Positions 8,474 to 14,850 of a stretch of DNA of 64,000 bases are shown here, one piece after another. This DNA comes from Rhodospirillaceae bacterium. Its GTDB lineage: Bacteria > Pseudomonadota > Alphaproteobacteria > Reyranellales > Reyranellaceae. The notes beneath the pieces were generated by a model that was not told the DNA's origin, searched no databases, and saw only the letters and a list, made by a program, of their open reading frames with translations. Positions within the stretch are counted from its first letter, which is position 1. Every line of letters starts with the position of its first letter. The stretch covers positions 62,001 to 126,000 of the forward strand of contig WOUR01000014.1 of assembly GCA_009772935.1 (NCBI GenBank), in the 5' to 3' direction. The position numbers and the translations under genes are program-made.

Positions 8474-8824
8474 TGACCACAGTGTCTGAGGCCGTCCTGA
8501 ACTGTTTTGGTGCGTTGGTGCGTTTTGCTGCGTTTGTCTGCGTTAACGCACCAAGTATCAGATGCAGCTACACGCGGCGTTTTTGCCGCGTTGCTGCGTT
8601 ACTGCTTAGGGATACGCAGCAAAAGCAACGCACCAAACTCGTAGCTTAATTCAGCTAGGCTGGCGGTTTTGGTGCGTTGCCGCAGGTTGTCCAATCACTG
8701 TGGCCACAACCGGTCGAGACAGAATCGCCGTCGATGCTGACGGCAACTTTTTACAAATTTCGCTGGTGGACCTTCGCACTGATCACCCATGCTTTTCGGG
8801 TAAACAATTTACGAGATCAAACCC
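8474..8824. other. Non-coding iteron-like region, candidate replication origin of the island
   Basis: A 351-bp stretch without a convincing gene. The unit TGCGTT/AACGCA occurs at least eight times between 8511 and 8678, in both orientations. The longer form TTTTGGTGCGTTG is at 8505-8517 and 8667-8679, and its inverse is at 8625-8637 (GCAACGCACCAAA) and in part at 8545-8554. An outer imperfect inverted repeat TGACCACAGTG (8474-8484) / CACTGTGGCCA (8696-8706) flanks the block. AGTGACCACA also occurs at 7111-7120 over the RepA start. Clustered repeats beside a RepA-like helicase suggest an origin. Confidence 0.55.
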
Positions 8825-9529
8825 ATGCCCTCCGATATCGACACCCGCGTTACACCGTCTCTCCATCCTCTGAACGTTCAGGAGATCGACGGGTATGACA
8901 AATCGACCGCCCCATATCTGGCCGCCACTGATACGGCATTCAGTGCGGCCTACGAGGGACTTCTCGCAGTGCATGACGCGCGCACCGTGGCAAACAAAAA
9001 CCCCGCCTGGAATGAGGAGCAGCGCATCGTCCAGGTCAGTAAGTTTGCCGAGAAGAAGCTCGATCAGATCACGCGAGGACTGGACAAGGCGCGCGGCGAC
9101 CTGCTGAAGAACATCGAGCAGGTCGAAAGGGAACTCACGGCACCGATCGAGGCGAAGGCTGTGGGAAATCTGGCTGCCGAAATTCGCGCGCACGTGAAAG
9201 GGCTGCCTACGGCTGAGCGGCACGCCTTCGTGATGGAAGCGGTCAACGGGCTCGATAGCGTCACTGTGGGCGCGTTGCTTGGCGCACCGGCCTATCTGTC
9301 CGGTGTCAGCGTCGAGATGCAGAAGGTCTACCTGCGCCAGTACCGAGGCGTGATGGCGCCGGAATTGTCGCTCCGCCTCAAGGCGATGCAGAACGCCGTT
9401 GCGATGATCGACGAGCGTGGCCGTCTGGTCTTTGCGGAGATGGAAAAGGCGGTCGGCGCACCGCCGAATAGAGCCGCTGCTCTGAGGAAAGCTCACGAGG
9501 CCGCAAGCAAAGCGCTGGAGCTGACCTAA
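8825..9529 (+). CDS. Hypothetical alpha-helical protein of the island
   Basis: A 234-residue protein with no recognised domain. It is rich in Ala, Glu and Lys and predicted mainly helical, with a likely coiled-coil stretch around residues 65-115 (KFAEKKLDQITRGLDKARGD and following). No signal peptide or membrane segment. Its stop overlaps the start of the DUF5681 gene (TAATG), so the two are translationally coupled. Position after the presumed origin and before a DUF5681 gene suggests an element or phage-related function, but none can be named. Confidence 0.75.
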   Translation: MPSDIDTRVTPSLHPLNVQEIDGYDKSTAPYLAATDTAFSAAYEGLLAVHDARTVANKNPAWNEEQRIVQVSKFAEKKLDQITRGLDKARGDLLKNIEQVERELTAPIEAKAVGNLAAEIRAHVKGLPTAERHAFVMEAVNGLDSVTVGALLGAPAYLSGVSVEMQKVYLRQYRGVMAPELSLRLKAMQNAVAMIDERGRLVFAEMEKAVGAPPNRAAALRKAHEAASKALELT

Positions 9530-10071
9530 TGCTCGCCGAAAAACCTGAAAAAAGCATGATCGATCAGGATCGATCCGGCCACCTCCCGACAGAGTGCGAA
9601 TCCCCATCATACCCCCCGGAGGTATCTACCGCGGCTGTCACCATCGTAGAAGGAGCGGGCCCGGGCAATCCGAAGTGGGTCAAGGGGATGAAGAGCCCGA
9701 ACCCCGCAGGGCGTCCCCCAGGTATCAAGGAGCGCAAGGCTAAGATCCACGAGCGAATGCTAGATCAGGCCGGTGCCGTCATCGACGTCATGCTGCAGAA
9801 GGCACTGGAAGGTGATTCCGCTGCTGCCGCACTCGTGGTTAACCGCGTGCTGCCTGTCCTTCGCCCACAGTCAGAGAAGGTGTCCTTCACGCTCGACGTG
9901 GACCAGCCCATTTCGAAGCAGGTGGAGCAAGTTCTTGCGGCAGTCGCCAAGGGTGATGTCGCGCCGGACGTAGGGAAGAAGATCGTGGAGACGGTGCAGG
10001 CACTGGGCAACGTCCGCACCATTGAGGATCTGGAGCAACGTATCGCTGCACTGGAAGGGAAGCGGATATGA
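9529..10071 (+). CDS. DUF5681-containing protein
   Basis: A 180-residue protein. The NPKWVKGMKSPNPAGRPPG segment (about 46-64) carries the NPxGRPxG motif that defines DUF5681, found in proteins of phages and integrative elements, often near packaging genes. The rest is helical with a C-terminal coiled-coil-like end (TIEDLEQRIAALEGK). The ATG at 9529 overlaps the previous stop; an in-frame ATG at 9556 is an alternative. The next gene overlaps by four bases (ATGA). A DNA-binding, small-terminase-like role is possible but not shown. Confidence 0.75.
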   Translation: MLAEKPEKSMIDQDRSGHLPTECESPSYPPEVSTAAVTIVEGAGPGNPKWVKGMKSPNPAGRPPGIKERKAKIHERMLDQAGAVIDVMLQKALEGDSAAAALVVNRVLPVLRPQSEKVSFTLDVDQPISKQVEQVLAAVAKGDVAPDVGKKIVETVQALGNVRTIEDLEQRIAALEGKRI

Positions 10072-10265
10072 CAAGAGAAGAAGCCCGCCAGCTAATCGTC
10101 GGCAGCATGTTGGAGGTCATGCGTGATTGCATCGACCCGACCTATCGCGCCGCCGCTTATGAGGTGCTGGTATCAGTCTTGCCAAGCGAGTTGAAGCCCA
10201 GTTGCTGGTCGACCAGCGGATGGGACCGTCGCCATTTCATGCCCGGGCAATGGGAGACACAGTGA
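10068..10265 (+). CDS. Small hypothetical protein of the island
   Basis: A 65-residue protein without recognised domain. The N-terminal half (TREEARQLIVGSMLEVMRDC) is probably helical. It overlaps the DUF5681 gene by four bases and its stop overlaps the next ATG by one base (TGATG), so it is part of a tightly coupled string of small genes. This arrangement is the main evidence that it is translated. Confidence 0.55.
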   Translation: MTREEARQLIVGSMLEVMRDCIDPTYRAAAYEVLVSVLPSELKPSCWSTSGWDRRHFMPGQWETQ

Positions 10266-10492
10266 TGAACGCAGACGGAAACAACCTTCCCCTAGAAGAG
10301 CGACGCAGGCTCCGCATCGAGAAGGAACGTCGAGACTCTGCCGAGATGCGCGAGGGCGTGCAGCGCGCGACTCGGGATACGGCGCTGATGCGTAAGGCAG
10401 TGGACGAAGCGGCGTTCGTGGTGGCGCTCAATACGCTGCGTAGGGCCCAAGAGGAGGGCAAGCTGCCACCTGCAGTCGTTTCCGGGGCCTAG
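10265..10492 (+). CDS. Small hypothetical protein, charged helical N-terminus
   Basis: A 75-residue protein beginning MNADGNNLPLEERRRL, with a highly charged Arg/Glu-rich segment (about 10-35) that is likely a long helix or coiled coil. The frame is open from 10202, but the ATG at 10265 overlaps the preceding stop (TGATG) and avoids a large overlap. No family recognised. The next ATG follows two bases after its stop. Confidence 0.55.
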   Translation: MNADGNNLPLEERRRLRIEKERRDSAEMREGVQRATRDTALMRKAVDEAAFVVALNTLRRAQEEGKLPPAVVSGA

Positions 10493-10494
10493 AC

Positions 10495-10710
10495 ATGGGG
10501 ATCGGCGTCCTGCGTAACCGCCTTCGCGCACTCGAGGCCAAGATCACGGCGAGCCAGCACATTGCCGAGTTCGTAGATAGGTTTGAGGCCGAGGCGACAC
10601 TGGGAATAGTGGAGGGCCGCTACTGCCCGAGCGACATGCCCGACATTGTCACCTGCTTCCGCAAGTGGGTTCGCGACGGCGTCGTCTTCAAGGTGCAGAG
10701 AGGCACCTAG
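10495..10710 (+). CDS. Small hypothetical protein of the island
   Basis: A 71-residue protein starting MGIGVLRNRLRALEAKITAS, a likely coiled-coil helix. A central CPSDMPDIVTCF segment and a basic end follow. No family recognised. It is the last gene of the coupled rightward string 8825-10710 and converges with the leftward 93-residue gene. Confidence 0.55.
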   Translation: MGIGVLRNRLRALEAKITASQHIAEFVDRFEAEATLGIVEGRYCPSDMPDIVTCFRKWVRDGVVFKVQRGT

Positions 10711-10722
10711 TCGGCGTGATCG

Positions 10723-11004
10723 CTACTCAGTCGTCAGCGGAGAGCACTTCTTGCAGAGCTTGGAGAACGCTCTTGCGCCGGCCTTGCGCTCCAGCTCCGC
10801 AAGAAGCTCGTCTATCGAGTCCGAGCAGAATTTTGAGTAACTTGGCCCCGTGAAGGGGCGTTTGAGAAACTCGCAACTGACTTTGTGCAAAACGAGATAT
10901 TTTCGCCGAGGCTTGCTGTCAGCATTGACCACAAATCCGCGTTCGTGGGCCTTGCACCAATTCGTGTAGCCATCGTCGTCGTCTTTGAACCATATCGCGG
11001 TCAT
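10723..11004 (-). CDS. Small protein with conserved W-DY-GFVVN-LHxxxC-CxxC pattern (unnamed domain)
   Basis: A 93-residue protein, opposite in strand to the other island cargo and next to attR. It starts MTAIWFKDDDDGYTNWC, then GFVVN, then YLVLHKVSCEFL, then YSKFCSDSIDELL, and ends with CKKC. A W...GY..W...GfVlN...LHra.C...C..s...L...C..C layout recurs in small bacterial proteins, from my memory of such sequences, but I do not know a domain name or function. The His and Cys positions could bind zinc. A function as cargo, possibly defence or regulation, is speculation. Confidence 0.7.
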   Translation of the reverse strand: MTAIWFKDDDDGYTNWCKAHERGFVVNADSKPRRKYLVLHKVSCEFLKRPFTGPSYSKFCSDSIDELLAELERKAGARAFSKLCKKCSPLTTE

Positions 11005-11122
11005 GCGATGGATCTAGAGTGATCAGCAGGCTCGTTGGCAATCACTAGTTGGTGACGATACAAACGACCGTGCTTACGGGGTGCAATTTCGCCCCTAGCT
11101 CTTTGTTATTAAGTGATTGTTA

Positions 11123-11497
11123 TTATTGCAATTTTCTCGGTAAGGCAAGCAAGTCCTTGAAGTACTGCAGGTTCTGCAGCAGCGGACGCAGATCGCCTTC
11201 GAGCGACGCGGCGCCGCGCTTGGTCAGCGCGAACAGGTCGTGCCAGCCCGGCTCGGGCATCTTCTTCCAGTGCTGCTGCCATGCCTCATCTGTGCCGCGC
11301 ACGGTGAAGGCGGTGGAGCGCATCAATTTCGGGCCGCGGTCGAAGGCGGAGAGGGCGCCCTCGACGATCGTCAGGTGGAAGGGCTCGCCGCCGATGTCGA
11401 TCCTGCACTCGACGCTCACCCAGCGGCCGCGCCGCAGCAGGTCGGTATCGTCGGAGAGGAGGTCGGGCAGCTTCGCGAAACAATCTGCAGGGGTCAT
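11123..11497 (-). CDS. SCP2-like (sterol-carrier-fold) protein with island-encoded C-terminal tail
   Basis: A 124-residue protein resembling SCP2-type lipid-binding domains (GGEPFHLTIVEGALSAF, DEAWQQHWKKMPEPG, LEGDLRPLLQNLQYFKDLL); ligand unknown. The ATG at 11497 overlaps the stop of the upstream DUF6134 gene (ATGA), so the two form an operon. The last nine codons (LLALPRKLQ) lie inside the island: its insertion replaced the native tail LLAQPRRLPEAR, still present at 5048-5094, with a similar one. The protein therefore probably remains functional. The alpha/beta hydrolase at 4192-5046 was originally the next gene. Confidence 0.75.
   Translation of the reverse strand: MTPADCFAKLPDLLSDDTDLLRRGRWVSVECRIDIGGEPFHLTIVEGALSAFDRGPKLMRSTAFTVRGTDEAWQQHWKKMPEPGWHDLFALTKRGAASLEGDLRPLLQNLQYFKDLLALPRKLQ
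11153..11160. other. attR core (right island junction)
   Basis: GTCCTTGA, identical to the left core. To its right the chromosomal SCP2-like gene continues; to its left the island supplies nine codons plus a stop in the same reading frame. Confidence 0.75.
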
Positions 11498-12198
11498 TCC
11501 TGCAGTATGTACTCGATCGTCGACCCGTCGGAAGCCTTGAAAGCGGCCTTCACCCAGCGGCCGCGATCGTCGAACCACTGATCCATCTCGACGTCGCCGG
11601 TATAGGAATAGCGCGTCGCCTGCAGGGTGCCATTGGCCGTCTTGACCGTCTCTCGACCCCGCGGCGTGATCTGGATCTTGGCGAGCGCGCCGTTCTGGGT
11701 GTTGAGAATCGCCGACTGCTTCACCTGGTTCAGGTTCCAGTGGGTCGACGGTATGACCCCCGGGGGAAGGGTCTCCTGGCGGGTGCTGCCTTGCTGGAAG
11801 CCGACATCGTTGGCCGTGAGCTTGGGCGCGCTACCGCCATCGCGGACGACAGCGACGCCCCCAGGCTGCTGCCGGGCCTTCACGGCATACTTGGTGCCGT
11901 TGTCGTCGGTCTGGGTCGCAATCGACTCGAACGTGTTGCCGTTCCAGACCTCCTGGCCGCGATGCAGGTAGCGATACATGGTCAGGCCAAGCACCTTGAC
12001 CGAGAAGTCGATCGAGGTCGTCACGACCCGCTTGTCGCCATTCTGCTGGAAGGTGAGGGTGTGCGTGCCGATCCGTTCGCCGTTGCGGAACGCCGCAAAA
12101 ACGTGGCTTTGCCCATACGGTAGATCCTGTGCCGCCAGCGCTCCTGCCGAGCTGCAGCATCCCACCGTCATCAATATCAGCAGTAGACGTCGCATCAT
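11494..12198 (-). CDS. DUF6134-like periplasmic protein
   Basis: A 234-residue protein with a signal peptide (hydrophobic residues 5-22, ending near ALAAQ). The mature part is beta-rich (YGQSHVFAAFRNGERIGTHT, then alternating strands; QWFDDRGRWVKAAFKASDG near the end) and resembles DUF6134/DUF3108-type proteins of alphaproteobacteria, thought to lie in the periplasm; function unknown. It is the first gene of the operon that continues with the SCP2-like gene. A perfect -10 TATAAT lies 18 bp upstream of its start. Confidence 0.8.
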   Translation of the reverse strand: MMRRLLLILMTVGCCSSAGALAAQDLPYGQSHVFAAFRNGERIGTHTLTFQQNGDKRVVTTSIDFSVKVLGLTMYRYLHRGQEVWNGNTFESIATQTDDNGTKYAVKARQQPGGVAVVRDGGSAPKLTANDVGFQQGSTRQETLPPGVIPSTHWNLNQVKQSAILNTQNGALAKIQITPRGRETVKTANGTLQATRYSYTGDVEMDQWFDDRGRWVKAAFKASDGSTIEYILQE

Positions 12199-12215
12199 GT
12201 GTCGGCTCCTGACCC

Positions 12216-12244
12216 ATTATACGCCGGGAGGAGCCTCCGGATCA
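12216..12244 (-). promoter_or_regulatory. Candidate promoter of the DUF6134 operon
   Basis: On the minus strand TATAAT (12216-12221) is preceded after 17 bp by TGATCC (12239-12244), a poor -35. The predicted start site is about 10 bp before the ATG, so the 5' untranslated region would be very short. Confidence 0.4.
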
Positions 12245-12250
12245 GCCCCC

Positions 12251-13435
12251 CTAGACGACCCGGTCGGCCCGGAGCCTCGCGATGTCGTCAGCGCCATAGC
12301 CGAGTTCCTGCAGGATCTGGTCCGTATGCTCGCCCAGCGTCGGCGCGCGGCGCCGGATCGTGAGGGGGGTCCGGGAAAGCTTCACCGGTTCCTGCAGCAC
12401 CGGCACGGCCATCTTGGCGCCGGGATACTCCATCGAGTGGAAGAAGCCGGCTTCCTGTACGTGCCGGTCGTCGAGAGCCTGCTGCGGTGTGTAGACCGGG
12501 CCGGCCGGAATGCGATTGGCCTCGAGGCCTGCCAGTGCCTCCGCGACGGTGCGGCTGTCGCACCATTTCTGCATGATCGCCGATAGTGCCTCGCCATTGT
12601 CGCCACGGGCGAGATCGTCCTTGAAGCGCAGGTCGGCGGCCAGGCTCTCGTCGCCCATCAGCTTGCACCAGCGCACGAACAGCGGCTGCCCGATCGTCAT
12701 GGCGTAGATCCAGCCGTCCTTGCATTTGAAGGTGTCGGAGGGGCCAGCCGTGAAGCCGCGATTGAGCGTGGCGATGCGGTTGAGATTGAGCATCGCCTGC
12801 TCGATCAGGTGGCCGTTGGTGATGTTGATGGCGGTCCGCAGCAGGGCGGTCTCGACCTTCTGGCCCTTGCCGCTCTTCGTACGCTCCATGAGGGCCGCCA
12901 GTACGCCCACGGTGTTGAGCAACGCGGTGCCGAAATCGACGAACGGGGCGTTCATGCGGGTCGGCGTCTCGCCGTCGCCCGACAGGAACATGGCGCCGGA
13001 CATCGCCTGGCCGATCGTGTCGAAGCCGACTCGCGTCTTGTAGGGGCCTTCCGACCCGAAGGTCGAGGTGGTGGCAAGGATGATGCGGGGATTGATCGCG
13101 GAGAGGCTCTCGTAGTCGATGCCCATCTTCTGCAGGTCTTCGTAGGGCAGGTTGGCGATCACCACGTCGGAAGCCGCCACCAGCTTCTTCACGATCTCGC
13201 GGCCCTCGGGCTTCATCGGATTGAGGGTAAGGCCGAGCTTGTTGCGGCCCATCTGGAGGAACATCGAGCCTTCGCCGCCCTCGACGACCGGGGTCACCCA
13301 GCGGTCCTCGCTACCCTCGAGCTTCTCGACGCGGATCACCTCGGCGCCCAGATCGGCCAGCATCGTGCCGCAGAACGGACCGGCGATGTAGCGGCCGAAA
13401 TCGAGTACGCGAATGCCTTCCAGAACGCCTGACAT
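12251..13435 (-). CDS. CaiB/BaiF family CoA transferase (class III)
   Basis: Transfers CoA between an acyl-CoA donor and a free acid. The 394-residue length is typical. The N-terminal pattern GIRVLDFGRYIAGPFCGTMLADLGAEVIRVE (given in parts: GIRVLDFGRYIAGP, MLADLGAEVIRVE) is diagnostic, and Asp167 in FVDFG is the candidate catalytic aspartate that forms the aspartyl anhydride. A downstream cluster on the same strand (cupin, HMG-CoA-lyase-like, TctAB, all upstream in transcription order) suggests use in degradation of an imported carboxylic acid. The acid itself is not identifiable. Confidence 0.92.
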   Translation of the reverse strand: MSGVLEGIRVLDFGRYIAGPFCGTMLADLGAEVIRVEKLEGSEDRWVTPVVEGGEGSMFLQMGRNKLGLTLNPMKPEGREIVKKLVAASDVVIANLPYEDLQKMGIDYESLSAINPRIILATTSTFGSEGPYKTRVGFDTIGQAMSGAMFLSGDGETPTRMNAPFVDFGTALLNTVGVLAALMERTKSGKGQKVETALLRTAINITNGHLIEQAMLNLNRIATLNRGFTAGPSDTFKCKDGWIYAMTIGQPLFVRWCKLMGDESLAADLRFKDDLARGDNGEALSAIMQKWCDSRTVAEALAGLEANRIPAGPVYTPQQALDDRHVQEAGFFHSMEYPGAKMAVPVLQEPVKLSRTPLTIRRRAPTLGEHTDQILQELGYGADDIARLRADRVV

Positions 13436-13512
13436 GTACCTCTGCCTCCCTTGCGCCGGCCTCGAAAGGACCGGCTGCGATGGGAAGCATTAGCAGAGGT
13501 CGCGGACCGGTT

Positions 13513-13869
13513 CTAATCGAAGAAGGTGTTGGGCTTCAGGAACACCGCCAGCATGAGGCAGCCTTCGTCGGTCCAGGCCTCGTGCCGGCTTCCGGCGCGC
13601 CGCCAGACATAGTTACCGGCCCGGCAGACGCCGGCATGATCGGCAAAGGAGCCCTCCAGCACGTAGGTCTGCTCGATCGCCACATGCTCGTGTTTCGGCA
13701 GGCGGGCGCCGGGCGCCCAGCGCATCAGCACGGTCGAGAGGCCAGTCTCCTTTTGCTCCATCAGGATCTTCCACTCGACCCCGGGGAAGCGTGTCGGTTG
13801 CCACGGCACGTTCTTCACGTCGACATAGGTCGAATCGGGAGCGAGCCCGGCTGCCGTCCCGACGTTCAT
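13513..13869 (-). CDS. Cupin-domain protein
   Basis: A 118-residue single cupin. The metal-binding motif 1 is visible as PGARLPKHEHVAIEQTYVLEG and motif 2 as CRAGNYVWRRAGSRHEAW, giving His/Glu candidates for a metal (first part quoted as PGARLPKHEHVAIEQTY). The ATG at 13869 overlaps the stop of the HMG-CoA-lyase-like gene by four bases; the longer open frame is out-of-frame lyase sequence. Small cupins of this type are often ChrR-like or dioxygenase-like; the role here is unknown but linked to the lyase by coupling. Confidence 0.85.
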   Translation of the reverse strand: MNVGTAAGLAPDSTYVDVKNVPWQPTRFPGVEWKILMEQKETGLSTVLMRWAPGARLPKHEHVAIEQTYVLEGSFADHAGVCRAGNYVWRRAGSRHEAWTDEGCLMLAVFLKPNTFFD

Positions 13870-14822
13870 GCGGCGGCCCGGCGGCGCGCCGCTTTCAAGG
13901 TGCCGCCACGCATGACATGGCCGGGCAGGGGGCGGCCGACGATCTCCTCGGCAAGCTTCGCGACCTCGATCAGGCGCTCGATGTCGAGGCCGGTCTCCAC
14001 GCCCATCTCCTCGCACATGAAGGCGAAATCCTCGGTGCAGATGTTGCCGGCCGCGCCGTCGGTCGCGGCGAAGGGACAGCCGCCGAGGCCCGCGACAGAG
14101 GCATCGAACCGGGTGACCCCCAGGCGCAGGCCGGCATAGGCCGCCGCCGCGCCGGTGCCGCGCGTGTCGTGGAGGTGCAGCGCGATCTCGAGATCGGGCC
14201 ACTTCGAGCGCACCGCGCCGATCAGCCGCTCGACGGAGGTGGGTGTGGCCCAGCCCATCGCGTCGGTGAGCTTGATGCCCTTCAGCCTGAAGCCGGCCAT
14301 CTCGGCCTCGTCGAGCGCCAGCTGGACCCTCTGCAGGATCAGCTCGGTCGACAGCTCGCCTTCATAGTTGCAGCCGAAGGCGCCCAGGATGACGCCCCAT
14401 TCGACCGGCATGCCGCGGTCCTTGAAGGTCTTGAGCGACATCCGCTGCTCGACCATGGCGTCAGGTACCGATTTGCCGATGTTCTTTCGGGAGAACGTGT
14501 CGGAGGCGGTGACGCGGACGCCGCCGTCGACGTGCAAAGGGCCCCGAAGCGCGCGCTCGAGGCCCTGCTGGTTAAGCCACAGCGCGCTGTACTGCACGCC
14601 GGGCTTGCGATCGATCCTGGAGGCCACTTCCTCCGCGTCTGCCATGGTCGGCACGCGCTTGGGATTGACGTAGGAAACGCAGGCGATGCGCTTCAACCCA
14701 GTGTCCGCCAGCGCCTCAATGAGGCGAACCTTGTCGGCCACCGGGATCATTTTCTTCTCCGACTGGAAGCCCTCGCGAGGGCCCTCCTCGTCGATGGTCA
14801 CCCGCTTGGGCAAGTCGGACAT
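13866..14822 (-). CDS. Hydroxymethylglutaryl-CoA lyase family protein
   Basis: Cleaves 3-hydroxy-3-methylglutaryl-CoA or a related 3-hydroxyacyl-CoA by a retro-aldol/Claisen reaction. The 318 residues form one HMGL-like TIM barrel: EEGPREGFQ near the N-terminus, the metal motif LHLHDTRG, and the catalytic-Cys signature GLGGCPFA followed by GAAGNICTED. It lies 28 bp downstream of the TctA gene and overlaps the cupin gene, so transport, lyase and cupin look like one operon. A true HMG-CoA lyase is possible; a lyase for another imported branched acid is equally likely. Confidence 0.88.
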   Translation of the reverse strand: MSDLPKRVTIDEEGPREGFQSEKKMIPVADKVRLIEALADTGLKRIACVSYVNPKRVPTMADAEEVASRIDRKPGVQYSALWLNQQGLERALRGPLHVDGGVRVTASDTFSRKNIGKSVPDAMVEQRMSLKTFKDRGMPVEWGVILGAFGCNYEGELSTELILQRVQLALDEAEMAGFRLKGIKLTDAMGWATPTSVERLIGAVRSKWPDLEIALHLHDTRGTGAAAAYAGLRLGVTRFDASVAGLGGCPFAATDGAAGNICTEDFAFMCEEMGVETGLDIERLIEVAKLAEEIVGRPLPGHVMRGGTLKAARRRAAA

Positions 14823-14850
14823 CTCAACCTCCGGATACTGGAGGAGGGCG

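Larger units (their letters stand above)
5087..11160. mobile_element. Integrated genomic island (integrase-RepA type), about 6.1 kb
   Basis: The island is bounded by an 8-bp direct repeat GTCCTTGA (5087-5094 and 11153-11160). The integrase gene sits just inside the left end. Contents in order: tyrosine integrase, small secreted repeat protein, AlpA-like HTH protein, RepA-like ATPase, iteron-like non-coding block, helical protein, DUF5681 protein, three small unknown genes and one leftward small gene. Base composition is visibly less GC-rich than the flanks. The chromosomal operon reads continuously when the island is removed. No conjugation or capsid genes are present, so it is an integrative mobilizable element or a phage-satellite-like element rather than a full phage or ICE. 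Confidence 0.85.

Noticed and set aside
8505-8680. CRISPR array
   Set aside because: The TGCGTT units are short, irregularly spaced and in both orientations, without unique spacers of constant length.
11161-11540. Plus-strand frames over the SCP2-like gene
   Set aside because: They are shadows of the minus-strand operon and cross the island junction without any motif.
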